From contig SOER01000006.1 in assembly GCA_021646405.1 (NCBI GenBank), forward strand, positions 44,848-108,847: DNA of 64,000 nucleotides. The letters are read 5' to 3'. Below, in pieces: positions 56,012 through 64,000 of this stretch; position 1 is the first letter of the stretch, and the number at the start of each line of letters is the position of its first letter. Below the pieces are notes generated by a model that had not been told where the DNA came from, searched no databases, and worked only from the letters and a program-made list of their open reading frames with translations. Position numbers and translations under genes: made by a program. The stretch is from Candidatus Loosdrechtia aerotolerans. Lineage in GTDB: Bacteria; Planctomycetota; Brocadiia; Brocadiales; Brocadiaceae.

Positions 56012-56197
56012 GAGGAATTATCTCAAAAAACGAAAGTGTCACTTTCAGATATAATATCTTTACAAAACTCTTTATTTACCCCTTCTCTAAATATAAATAT
56101 AATTTTATACTGCGGAGGGCACGGTTCATGATAAGGATAAAATACATTTAAAAATAACCAGTTGAATAGAGAAAAGGAGCCCTTTTTCACGTAAACC

Positions 56198-58573
56198 ATG
56201 AAAAGCCTAAAAAGGAGAAAATTCACTGACAAAACCGCGCGCTGGGTTATCACAATTGGCGGTGTAACTACCGTTTTTATCGTGCTTGCCCTCTTGTTAT
56301 TTATCCTCTTAGAAGTGTATCCACTTTTTAAAGACGCTGAAGTAGTAAAGGAGAACTCCTATTCCGTTCACGGTAATGTGAGCGCTCTGGGAATAGATGA
56401 GTATCAGGAAATTGCGTATGCTGTTTATACAAACGGAAGTGTAGAATTTATTTCATTATCAAACGGGAATGTTTTGAAAAAATATGAGATAGCAGGCCTT
56501 ACGGATACTGTCCCGACAGAACAAGAAGACTACCCGACAGATGACCGTCACACTGTTCTCCCCGTTTTTTTACTAGAAGAGAGGAGAAACGACGATGAAG
56601 GGCATATCAATACGCCTTTGCATCATACAACGGTAACATCATCGTATAAAGATAACAATCGCCTCATTTTGGGAACAGATGACGGAAAAATTGTAACTGT
56701 TTCCGTTGCTTTTACCGAGACATTCAATAGTGAAAAAAGAACAATCACCCCGGAGATTTCAAAAGAAGAAACGCAGCAGATCGATGAGAAGGGAAAAGAA
56801 ATCAAACATATAACCTCAAGAAAGGATGAGGGTATAGCAACTACTGTTGTCAGTACAGCAGATGACAGATTGGTGCTGAAATATACAGAAGAAATAACAA
56901 CGCTTTTTGGTACCGGAGAGAAAACCGAGTTTCAGAAGGATATAACTGGTTTTATTAATCAATCCCGACAGAACACCATCTTTGAACCAGGTAGCCCTCC
57001 TTCTGGTACAATGAAACCGGAAAGCAGGATAGAAATAACATCCCTGGCACTTGATCAGTTTATGGAAAATCTTTTTATTGGAACAGTGTCAGGAGATCTA
57101 TTTCACATAAACATAAGGGATAAGGAAAGTCCTTTTTTACAAGAGAAAGTAAAAGTATCCCATACGGCAATTACTGCGTTAGGTTTTATTTTAGGAGATA
57201 CATCACTTGTGGTTGGTAGTCTTGATGGCAGGGTAAATGTTTGGATGCAGGTAAGAGATAAACTCTTACCTTCAGGAACGGTCCTTAAGAAAATCCATAC
57301 CCTTAAACCCCACAGCGCTCCTGTTATGGCTATAGTACCATCGAAAAGAGACAAGAGTTTTGTGACAATGGCGTCTGACGGAACAATTCATCTCAACCAT
57401 ACAACCTCTGAGCAAACGCGATTATACCTCCATTCACCATCTTTACCGACCGCTGTTGCGTTTTCACCAAGAGGAAATGGTATTCTGGCAGCCGATGTGA
57501 GTAATAATCTGACGTTTTGGGGTATTTCCAACCCGCATCCTGAAGCTACGTTAAAAACCCTTTTTGGCCGTGTATGGTATGAGGGATATGAAAAACCTGA
57601 ATTTGTCTGGCAATCCACCGGAGGAACAGACGATTTTGAACCGAAGCTTAGTCTTGTGCCGCTCATCTTTGGCACCATAAAAGGTACAATCTACTCCATG
57701 ATTATTGCTGTACCTATTGGCATTTTTGCAGCACTTTACACATCTCAATTCCTTCATAAAGCGATAAAAATCATCAAGCCTACAATTGAAATTATGGCTG
57801 CGCTCCCCAGCGTCATTTTAGGGTTTCTCGCGGGGTTATGGCTTGCACCATTGATTGAAAAAATATTTCCTGCAATAGTCATCATGCCATTGTTTGTTGT
57901 ACTTTTCATCGCCCTGGCCCTCTACCTCTGGAGATCCTTACCCTCCCGGATAAAAGGTAAATACCGGTATGGGATAGAAGCCCTCATTTTAATACCATTT
58001 ATTATCGGTGCTATATACGTATCTGTTCATCTTAGTACAATCTCTGAATTTATTCTCTTTGGAGGAGATTACCGGGAATGGCTCCTCCATGTTTTAGGCC
58101 TTCACTACGATCAGAGAAATGCCCTCATTGTAGGTTTTGCAATGGGGTTTGCCGTAATACCCCTTATTTTTACGATATCAGAAGATGCCATGAGTAATGT
58201 ACCAAATAGTTTAACCTCTGCATCATTAGCGCTTGGAGCAACCCCCTGGCAAACAGCCGTTCGGGTAGTAGTTCCAACGGCAAGCCCGGGGATTTTTTCA
58301 GCCACGATGATCGGATTTGGAAGGGCAGTGGGCGAAACCATGATCGTCCTTATGGCAACAGGTAATACCCCTATTATGGACTGGAATTTGTTTAACGGAT
58401 TCCGGGCACTTTCGGCAAATATTGCCGTTGAAGTACCGGAAGCACCTATAGGAGGAACTCTTTACCGCGTACTTTTTCTCTCGGCCCTCCTCCTTTTTGC
58501 AATAACCTTTATTGTAAATACCGTCTCAGAAATAATACGTCAGAGAATGAGGAAAAAATATAGTAAACTATGA
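56198..58573 (+). CDS. pstC: PstC permease with large WD40-like N-terminal domain (system 2)
   Basis: 791 residues instead of about 300. An N-terminal helix (about 17-46) leads into about 400 residues resembling a beta-propeller: repeated units ending in LSNGNVLKKYE, LILGTDDGKIVTVSV, LVVGSLDGRVNVWM, VTMASDGTIHLNH. The permease follows from about 485, with PSVILGFLAGLWLAP, EDAMSNVPNSLTSASLALGATPWQTAVR and GRAVGETMIVLMATG. Long PstC forms occur in some proteobacteria, where the extra domain is periplasmic. ATG 56198 lacks a close SD; an in-frame TAA is just upstream. ATGA overlap with pstA. Confidence 0.9.
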   Translation: MKSLKRRKFTDKTARWVITIGGVTTVFIVLALLLFILLEVYPLFKDAEVVKENSYSVHGNVSALGIDEYQEIAYAVYTNGSVEFISLSNGNVLKKYEIAGLTDTVPTEQEDYPTDDRHTVLPVFLLEERRNDDEGHINTPLHHTTVTSSYKDNNRLILGTDDGKIVTVSVAFTETFNSEKRTITPEISKEETQQIDEKGKEIKHITSRKDEGIATTVVSTADDRLVLKYTEEITTLFGTGEKTEFQKDITGFINQSRQNTIFEPGSPPSGTMKPESRIEITSLALDQFMENLFIGTVSGDLFHINIRDKESPFLQEKVKVSHTAITALGFILGDTSLVVGSLDGRVNVWMQVRDKLLPSGTVLKKIHTLKPHSAPVMAIVPSKRDKSFVTMASDGTIHLNHTTSEQTRLYLHSPSLPTAVAFSPRGNGILAADVSNNLTFWGISNPHPEATLKTLFGRVWYEGYEKPEFVWQSTGGTDDFEPKLSLVPLIFGTIKGTIYSMIIAVPIGIFAALYTSQFLHKAIKIIKPTIEIMAALPSVILGFLAGLWLAPLIEKIFPAIVIMPLFVVLFIALALYLWRSLPSRIKGKYRYGIEALILIPFIIGAIYVSVHLSTISEFILFGGDYREWLLHVLGLHYDQRNALIVGFAMGFAVIPLIFTISEDAMSNVPNSLTSASLALGATPWQTAVRVVVPTASPGIFSATMIGFGRAVGETMIVLMATGNTPIMDWNLFNGFRALSANIAVEVPEAPIGGTLYRVLFLSALLLFAITFIVNTVSEIIRQRMRKKYSKL

Positions 58574-60168
58574 AGAAATTCTTTAAAACGGGAAGTCCTT
58601 ATATTTGGCTAACGGCCTGTGCACTTACCGTCACGCTGTTGATGGTGGGTGGACTCGTTGCGCTTATCCTGATAAATGGACTCGGGGTGTTTTGGCCTCA
58701 TGCTATCACCAGGCTCACCCTGGAAAATGGTAGTGTAGTCATGGGAGAAATTATCGACAGAGAACCTATTCCCCGGAAAGAAAACGAGTTTCGTACAAAA
58801 CTTAAGGTCGGCAACAGAGATGTGTACGGCCTGGATTTCATGTGGGTAGAAAATGCAGATATTGCATCCCGGGAATATCCCCTGCATGCCTTAGCGTTTG
58901 AGAGGCGTGAATGGGGGAATTTATACGGCTATTTAAAAGGTTTAAAAGCAGACGGTGATAGCAAACCGCTGACCCCGGAAGAATTGTTACACCTTGTAGA
59001 AGAACACCATACATTAGCAGAAAGAATACAACATATTGAAAAAAAGGTAATTGGTGACATAAGCTACCGGATGGAAAAATACCGTATTGCGATGAAACGC
59101 CTGACATCAAAAAAACCATCCATAAAGATTCAGGAAAAAATTGATGCCTTACAGGCCAAAATAAAGGATCTCGAGAAGACCTATCAAGAAAAAGAGGATA
59201 TGCTTGCCGGGCTCTATACAAAAGCAATGAAAGACGAAATTGTTGTACTCCTTGCCGGCGGCGAAGAAGTATCTGCGCATATTTTTAATATCATTCGTGT
59301 CTATGCCCCTAATACTATGGGAACGCTTGACAAACTTGGTCTTTACCTGAAAAAATTCTGGGAGTTTTTATCAGAGGAGCCAAGAGAGGCAAATACTGAA
59401 GGTGGTGTATTTCCTGCTATTTTCGGTACCATTATGATGGTATTTCTCATGAGTATTGCCGTTGTCCCCCTCGGGGTACTAACTGCAGTATATCTCAAAG
59501 AGTATGCAAGTAATTCCCTCTTTGCCCGGATTGTCCGAATATCGGTAAGCAACCTCGCAGGGGTACCATCAATTGTTTTTGGTATTTTTGGCCTCGGCTT
59601 CTTTGTCTATTTCGTTGGCGGAAGTATCGATACATTGTTCTTTTCAGAAACCCTGCCAGCCCCAACCTTTGGCACGGGTGGTATTATTTGGGCTTCTCTC
59701 ACTCTTGCACTTTTAACGGTACCGGTAGTTGTTGTTGCAACGGAGGAGGGCCTCTCTTCTGTTCCACGGTCTATACAGGAAGGCTCCCTTGCACTTGGCG
59801 CTACGAAGTTTGAAACCCTATGGAAAGTAGTACTTCCCCAGGCAACCCCCGGTATCCTTACCGGTGTAATTTTAGCGATAGCGAGGGCTGCCGGGGAAGT
59901 TGCACCGTTAATGCTTACCGGTGTTGTAAAGTTAGCGCCTTCACTCCCCATTGATCAGCATTTTCCCTACATACACCTTGAAAGGAAATTTATGCATCTG
60001 GGTTTCCATATCTATGATGTCGGGTTCCAGTCTCCTAACGTAGAAGCAGCTATGCCAATGGTCTATACGACAACCCTTATCCTGCTCCTTATTGTGCTTA
60101 TATTGAATCTTACTGCTATTATCATAAGAAATAAACTGAGAAAAAAGTACAGAACGACATCACTCTAG
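58570..60168 (+). CDS. pstA: PstA permease with large insertion (system 2)
   Basis: 532 residues instead of about 280. First helix at about 13-38, then an insertion of some 240 residues: a beta-rich segment (GSVVMGEIIDREPIPRKENEF) and a coiled coil at about 145-225 (QHIEKKVIGDISYRMEKYRI, IQEKIDALQAKIKDLEKTYQ). The permease resumes at about 285 with GVPSIVFGIFGLGFF, PRSIQEGSLALGATKFETLWKVVLPQ and ARAAGEVAPLMLTGVV. Translationally coupled to pstC. Its enlarged loop probably packs against the propeller of PstC. pstB is separated by a repeat block. Confidence 0.9.
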   Translation: MKKFFKTGSPYIWLTACALTVTLLMVGGLVALILINGLGVFWPHAITRLTLENGSVVMGEIIDREPIPRKENEFRTKLKVGNRDVYGLDFMWVENADIASREYPLHALAFERREWGNLYGYLKGLKADGDSKPLTPEELLHLVEEHHTLAERIQHIEKKVIGDISYRMEKYRIAMKRLTSKKPSIKIQEKIDALQAKIKDLEKTYQEKEDMLAGLYTKAMKDEIVVLLAGGEEVSAHIFNIIRVYAPNTMGTLDKLGLYLKKFWEFLSEEPREANTEGGVFPAIFGTIMMVFLMSIAVVPLGVLTAVYLKEYASNSLFARIVRISVSNLAGVPSIVFGIFGLGFFVYFVGGSIDTLFFSETLPAPTFGTGGIIWASLTLALLTVPVVVVATEEGLSSVPRSIQEGSLALGATKFETLWKVVLPQATPGILTGVILAIARAAGEVAPLMLTGVVKLAPSLPIDQHFPYIHLERKFMHLGFHIYDVGFQSPNVEAAMPMVYTTTLILLLIVLILNLTAIIIRNKLRKKYRTTSL

Positions 60169-60230
60169 GGAAACAAAATAAAGGATAACAATTGAGTTTT
60201 TTAAAAACCCTTGTACAGAAGGTATTTATT

Positions 60231-60259
60231 GTAGGGGCAGGTTTGAAACCTGCCCCTAC
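60231..60259. repeat. Perfect palindromic repeat, copy 2
   Basis: GTAGGGGCAGGTTT and AAACCTGCCCCTAC around a single G, 14-bp arms. Same element as 38271-38297. It is 63 bp after pstA and, with the repeats at 60488-60570, accounts for most of the 443-bp gap before pstB. Confidence 0.8.
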
Positions 60260-60487
60260 GTGGCATGTAATACACTGGTATTGTTGAAAATTTTTTAAAA
60301 ACTCAGTTGCTATCAATAAATTTATATTTCCCTATACCCAAAGAAAGAAATTTTTTATACAATTAGGCTATAGTGAGTTACTCAAAAATTTTGGTTTGAC
60401 TTAGCATTTTCAGGGACAGTGTCTACACACATTAAGCAAAGAGATGTTGCCTGTAGCCGCATCCCTTCAGGGTGCGTTTCTCATGTT

Positions 60488-60570
60488 AGAGTGTGGAATA
60501 GTGCTGTACTCTTTTCTGAAGTTTGAGCGTAGGTGTGCGCAGGCTGAAGCCGTGCGGCTACAGTGCGGCT
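60488..60570. repeat. Dispersed repeat cluster upstream of pstB
   Basis: TGTGGAATAGTGCTGTACTC recurs inverted at 63645-63665; GTGTGCGCAG with GAAGCCGTGCGGCTAC (60533-60562) recurs at 26956-26984, and GTGCGGCTAC is repeated locally. CGCATCCCTTCAGGGTGCG just before is a small hairpin. Confidence 0.65.
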
Positions 60571-60611
60571 ACCTATGCCTTTGACAATTATTGAACCAAA
60601 AAACAATTTTT

Positions 60612-61391
60612 ATGGTAAAAACAAAAATACAAGTACCCGAACCAATCGTTAATATTGTTGATTTGAACTTATTTTACGGTGAAACGAAGGCATTAAAGGG
60701 GATAACCCTTGATATTTCTAAAAAGAAAATAACCTCCTTTATCGGACCGTCCGGTTGCGGAAAATCTACCTTGATTAGATGCCTGAATCGTATGAATGAT
60801 CTTATAGAAAATGTAACGATAAAGGGCACCATTAAAATTGATGGTCGGAACATCTATGCCCCTCATGTTAATGTAACTGAATTGAGAAGAAAGGTCGGAA
60901 TGGTATTTCAGAAACCCAATCCATTTCCCAAAAATATTTATGAAAATGTGATATATGGTCCCCGTATCCAGGGTATCAACAAAAAAAGCTCCCTGGATGA
61001 AATTTGTGAAAAGGCCCTGAGAAAAGCAGCGCTTTGGGATGAAGTAAAAGACAGGCTTCGCGTTAATGCCCTTGACCTTTCAGGCGGCCAGCAACAACGA
61101 ATTTGTATTGCCAGAGCAATCGCTATGGAACCAGAGATTATCCTCCTCGATGAACCCTGCTCAGCACTTGACCCCATTGCCACCGCAAAAATAGAAGACA
61201 TGCTCGTTGAATTGAAAACGGATTATACGGTTATCATCGTTACTCATAATATGCAACAAGCTGCACGGATATCCGAGTATACCGGTTTCTTTATGCTGGG
61301 AGAGTTTGTTGAATTCAATACTACAGCGGATATATTTACCAACCCTTCTGAAAAGCAAACAGAGGATTATATTACCGGAAGATTCGGATAA
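60612..61391 (+). CDS. pstB: Phosphate ABC transporter ATPase PstB (system 2)
   Basis: 259 residues, normal length. Walker [37 protein letters not shown], signature LSGGQQQR, Walker [14 protein letters not shown] and THNMQQA. It energises the PstC/PstA pair. ATG 60612 chosen over TTG 60591; neither has a clear SD, and repeats fill the upstream gap, so it may depend on read-through from pstA or on its own promoter. 55 bp before phoU. Confidence 0.94.
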   Translation: MVKTKIQVPEPIVNIVDLNLFYGETKALKGITLDISKKKITSFIGPSGCGKSTLIRCLNRMNDLIENVTIKGTIKIDGRNIYAPHVNVTELRRKVGMVFQKPNPFPKNIYENVIYGPRIQGINKKSSLDEICEKALRKAALWDEVKDRLRVNALDLSGGQQQRICIARAIAMEPEIILLDEPCSALDPIATAKIEDMLVELKTDYTVIIVTHNMQQAARISEYTGFFMLGEFVEFNTTADIFTNPSEKQTEDYITGRFG

Positions 61392-61446
61392 ATTTACCCT
61401 ATAGTTTACTACGGTAAACCAAAATATTTATACGCGGGGGAAAGAT

Positions 61447-62112
61447 ATGACAAGAAACGTTTACCACAAGGCATTAGAAAACCTTGAAGACGAAGTGCTG
61501 AAGATGGGAGATATGGTAGCACTTGCGATAAAGAAATCGGTGGAAGCGCTTCAGAAAAGGGATAATGATGCATCCAAAGAGATCATCAAGGATGATTTCC
61601 ATATCAATAAAAAACGATTCGAAATCGAAGAGAAGTGTATTTCCCTTATAGCTACACAACAGCCCATGGCAGTTGACTTGAGAATATTGACTTCCATATT
61701 GAGCATCGTAACAGACCTCGAACGCATGGGTGATCACGCAGAAGGTATTGCTAAAATAAGCTTATTAATCGGTGAAGAACCATTGGTAAAACCACTTATC
61801 GATATCCCCAGAATGGCTGAGCTGGGACTGTCCATGCTTGAGAGATGCCTCAAGGCATTTATAAACAGAGATATAGAAACAGCACGGCAAATATGTAATG
61901 AAGATGATCAGGTAGATGCCCTCCACGACCAGATCTACAGAGAACTCCTGCTCCTGATGCTAGGAAATCCAAAAATCATACATGGAGCTACCTACCTGAC
62001 ATGGGTATCACATAACCTGGAGCGTATTGCAGACAGGGTAACGAATATCGCCGAGAGGATTGTGTATATGGCAACAGGGAAGATCGTAGAACTCAATGTA
62101 TCAAAGTATTAG
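61447..62112 (+). CDS. phoU: Phosphate signalling regulator PhoU
   Basis: 221 residues, two PhoU three-helix repeats. Metal-binding acidic motifs are seen in DLERMGDHAEGIA (first repeat) and NLERIADRVTNIAERI (second repeat). It lowers kinase signalling and Pst activity when phosphate is ample in known systems. GGGGGAAAG before ATG 61447. Position directly after pstB is the canonical order. Confidence 0.95.
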   Translation: MTRNVYHKALENLEDEVLKMGDMVALAIKKSVEALQKRDNDASKEIIKDDFHINKKRFEIEEKCISLIATQQPMAVDLRILTSILSIVTDLERMGDHAEGIAKISLLIGEEPLVKPLIDIPRMAELGLSMLERCLKAFINRDIETARQICNEDDQVDALHDQIYRELLLLMLGNPKIIHGATYLTWVSHNLERIADRVTNIAERIVYMATGKIVELNVSKY

Positions 62113-62154
62113 CCAAATTTACTAGCGTACAGTACCAGAAACTCCTATTAAAAC

Positions 62155-63537
62155 ATGCAAATCATATTTTTTCTATGCAATTACTACCGGATAAAAGCAG
62201 CAATAATATCTCTATCAATCATAAGTATTCTTACACTCTTAGCCACCTCCCTTCAGGCAGGTACTTTAGAGAAATATGTCCAGAAGAAGGATACCAGTTT
62301 CATGTGGAAATCTATTAACCATAAAAAATTCCAGGATGCCACCATTACTCATATAGAGCTAACATCTCAGACATGGCACAATCTGCCCTGGAATCATCAT
62401 ATACAAATCGTCCGCCCGCACATTCTTCAAAATCCCGGAATTTCATTTTTATTTGTCGCTGGAGACGGAGATGGTAGCAGGGAGATTGAACCACTCAGTT
62501 TTATTGCCCAAAAAACAGGAACCATCGCTGCTGTTATTACCAACATCCCCAATCAGCCACTTTTTCAGGGGCTCCTGGAAGATGCGCTTATCGCTTATAC
62601 CTTTGATCAATACCTGAAGACAAAAGATGAATCCTGGCCTTTGTTATTTCCTATGGTTAAAAGCGTCGTTCGCGGCATGGATACTATTCAGGCCTTTATG
62701 CAAAAGGAACATCAACAACAGGTTGATGCATTTGTCTTATCGGGTGCCTCTAAACGTGGATGGACTACCTGGCTTACTGCTGCAACTGATCAACGGGTTG
62801 CCGCTATTGCACCGATGGTATTCGATGTGCTCAATATGAAAAAACAGACCGACTGGGCAGAGAAGATGTATGGCAGACAAAGTGAAAAAATCGAAGATTA
62901 TACCAACCGTAATCTCGTCGCACGTATAAACGAACCGGGTATGGTTGTCTTGCAAAAATGGGTTGATCCTTATCATTACCGGCAGCGGTATACTATGCCC
63001 AAGCTCCTTCTGCTCGGTACTAATGATCCTTATTGGGTAGTTGATTCCCTGCGCCATTATTGGAATGATCTGCCGGAGCCAAAACATGTTTACCAGACGC
63101 CAAATGCCGGTCACGATCTCGGAGGCGGTAAAGAGGCCATACAAACGCTTGCTGCCTGGTACTGGATGATTGTAAATGGAAAAGATTTACCAAAAATAGA
63201 ATGGCTGCTCAGGGATGGTTCGAATGGACCCGCCGGTATTACCGTCAGGACGGACCAGCCACCTGAAAAGATCCGTCTATGGACAACCCAGTCGGACGAT
63301 CGTGATTTCCGCAATAATCTCTGGTCAAGCCAGGATCTGGAAATTATCTTAAATAATTATTATCAATCCTCTGCTGAGATTCCCGTTCCTTCAAAAGGAT
63401 TTAAGGCATTTATGGGAGAGGTTGAGCTCACCTCCCCGTTCGGTAATACCTATAAACTCTCTACCCAGGTCCAGGTTACCCCTGATACTGTAGCAGTGCA
63501 TAACCCCGGCAAAAATGAACAGAGAGAAAAGAGGTGA
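62155..63537 (+). CDS. PhoPQ-activated pathogenicity-related (PqaA) family protein
   Basis: 460 residues, exported. Signal peptide about 1-36 (LQA|GT), then an alpha/beta-hydrolase domain with SGASKRGWTTWL (nucleophile Ser in the GxSKRG motif), DPYHYRQRYTMPKLLLLGTNDPYW (Asp) and PNAGHDLGG (His), followed by a C-terminal beta domain (about 345-450). The family is named for Salmonella PqaA; substrate unknown. It begins 42 bp after phoU and may be in the Pho operon, though no SD precedes ATG 62155. Confidence 0.85.
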   Translation: MQIIFFLCNYYRIKAAIISLSIISILTLLATSLQAGTLEKYVQKKDTSFMWKSINHKKFQDATITHIELTSQTWHNLPWNHHIQIVRPHILQNPGISFLFVAGDGDGSREIEPLSFIAQKTGTIAAVITNIPNQPLFQGLLEDALIAYTFDQYLKTKDESWPLLFPMVKSVVRGMDTIQAFMQKEHQQQVDAFVLSGASKRGWTTWLTAATDQRVAAIAPMVFDVLNMKKQTDWAEKMYGRQSEKIEDYTNRNLVARINEPGMVVLQKWVDPYHYRQRYTMPKLLLLGTNDPYWVVDSLRHYWNDLPEPKHVYQTPNAGHDLGGGKEAIQTLAAWYWMIVNGKDLPKIEWLLRDGSNGPAGITVRTDQPPEKIRLWTTQSDDRDFRNNLWSSQDLEIILNNYYQSSAEIPVPSKGFKAFMGEVELTSPFGNTYKLSTQVQVTPDTVAVHNPGKNEQREKR

Positions 63538-63644
63538 AGCATTGAGAGATACATCATCTCCGGATGCTTTCAGTTACTGTTAAGAAATATACCATGCCAC
63601 ACGCCGTCCTTTAAGCTGACATTCAAGTAGAAACATTAGAAAAG

Positions 63645-63792
63645 AGTACAGCACTATTCCATACTCTATGATTTGGTGCTTCAGCATAGGCGCACCCACG
63701 ACCAAACACCAAAAAAAGTACAGCAAAATTCCTTAGCTTGATGGTATAGGAATTTTCATTTTATGTAAGCGGGTTTACGGGGAGGTGTTGTT
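63645..63792. repeat. Repeat cluster with inverted copies elsewhere
   Basis: GAGTACAGCACTATTCCATA at about 63645-63665 is the inverse of 60490-60510, and 63743-63792 is the inverted copy of 39874-39923. TGACATTCAAGAGGTTT at 63874 is also found near 43298. No ORF is supported between 63538 and 63897. Confidence 0.65.
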
Positions 63793-63897
63793 AGGTACCT
63801 GGCCACAAATTTTTGTACATTTGTATTACCGGGGAGTTTCAATATGCAAATATTTATGTACAGGTACTTATAACTGACATTCAAGAGGTTTTTTTTC

Positions 63898-64000
63898 TTA
63901 AGCAGAAGAAATAGTTTTTAATGGTTGATAGATTGTGGCATCAAAGGTGAAATAATTCAGAATATCCTCATGCAGTTGCGTAAAATTGGTGACCTGCTTA
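63898..64000 (-). CDS. C-terminal end of an unidentified protein (cut by window edge)
   Basis: On the minus strand, 34 codons run in from the right edge to a TAA at 63898: KQVTNFTQLHEDILNYFTFD and ending PLKTISSA. Composition looks like real coding sequence. The tail recalls C-termini of some transposases next to repeats, but this is too short to name. Confidence 0.4.
   Translation of the reverse strand, partial: KQVTNFTQLHEDILNYFTFDATIYQPLKTISSA

Noticed and set aside
63898..64000. Named transposase at the right edge
   Set aside because: Only 34 codons are visible, with no catalytic residues, so no family can be supported.

Overview
The window is A+T-rich, densely coded DNA from a Gram-negative bacterium. 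Outer-membrane porins, kdsB (Kdo activation) and many Sec-type or lipoprotein signal peptides show this. The mix of genes (exported repeat proteins, SPFH pairs, DUF547, AmmeMemoRadiSam proteins, extended Pst permeases, many small fold-back repeats) most resembles an anaerobic planctomycete of the anammox group (Brocadiales). That placement is inferred from general familiarity; no rRNA or hydrazine-metabolism gene is present to prove it.

Layout. 1-6 kb: the 5' part of ilvD (running off the left edge), a YqaA-type membrane protein, an exported AmrB (Memo) plus AmrA pair, and trpE. 6-17 kb: an alginate-export-type porin, two SPFH/band 7 proteins, three tandem exported beta-carbonic-anhydrase-like proteins, an exported FGE-fold protein with a coiled-coil protein, and serA. 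17-30 kb: a metallophosphoesterase, an ABC-2 permease, parB with two parS sites, pyrG-kdsB, a binding protein with a DUF1080-type protein, a PhoB/PhoR-type two-component pair, cysC, hflX and an ATP-grasp CoA-ligase subunit. 30-39 kb: a HAD phosphatase fused to a P-loop ATPase, an exported methyltransferase, a UvrD/PcrA helicase, and a sulfur-trafficking cluster (IscS-like, IscU, TusA, frameshifted methyltransferase). 39-40.5 kb is a gene-poor block of fold-back repeats with a glycosyltransferase fragment. 40.5-52.9 kb: a first Pst transporter (pstC-pstA-pstB, no pstS), two DUF547 proteins (one fused to a GH15 glucoamylase-like enzyme), an SDR, a flavin disulfide reductase, twin TVP38 proteins, DUF3047 and a Glu-rich lipoprotein. 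53-63.5 kb: a probable Pho regulon unit of phosphate porin, pstS, pstC, pstA, pstB, phoU and a PqaA-like hydrolase, preceded by four 11-bp-spaced TTAACA-type boxes.

How it fits together. Phosphate acquisition dominates: a P-selective porin, two Pst permease sets, PhoU and a PhoBR-type pair. The main Pst permeases carry large extra domains. The most unusual items are an IscS homologue whose PLP-binding lysine is a glutamine, the triplet of exported carbonic-anhydrase-like proteins, the HAD-ATPase and GH15-DUF547 fusions, and a family of perfect fold-back repeats, one of which separates pstA from pstB. No CRISPR array, tRNA, rRNA or complete insertion sequence was seen.
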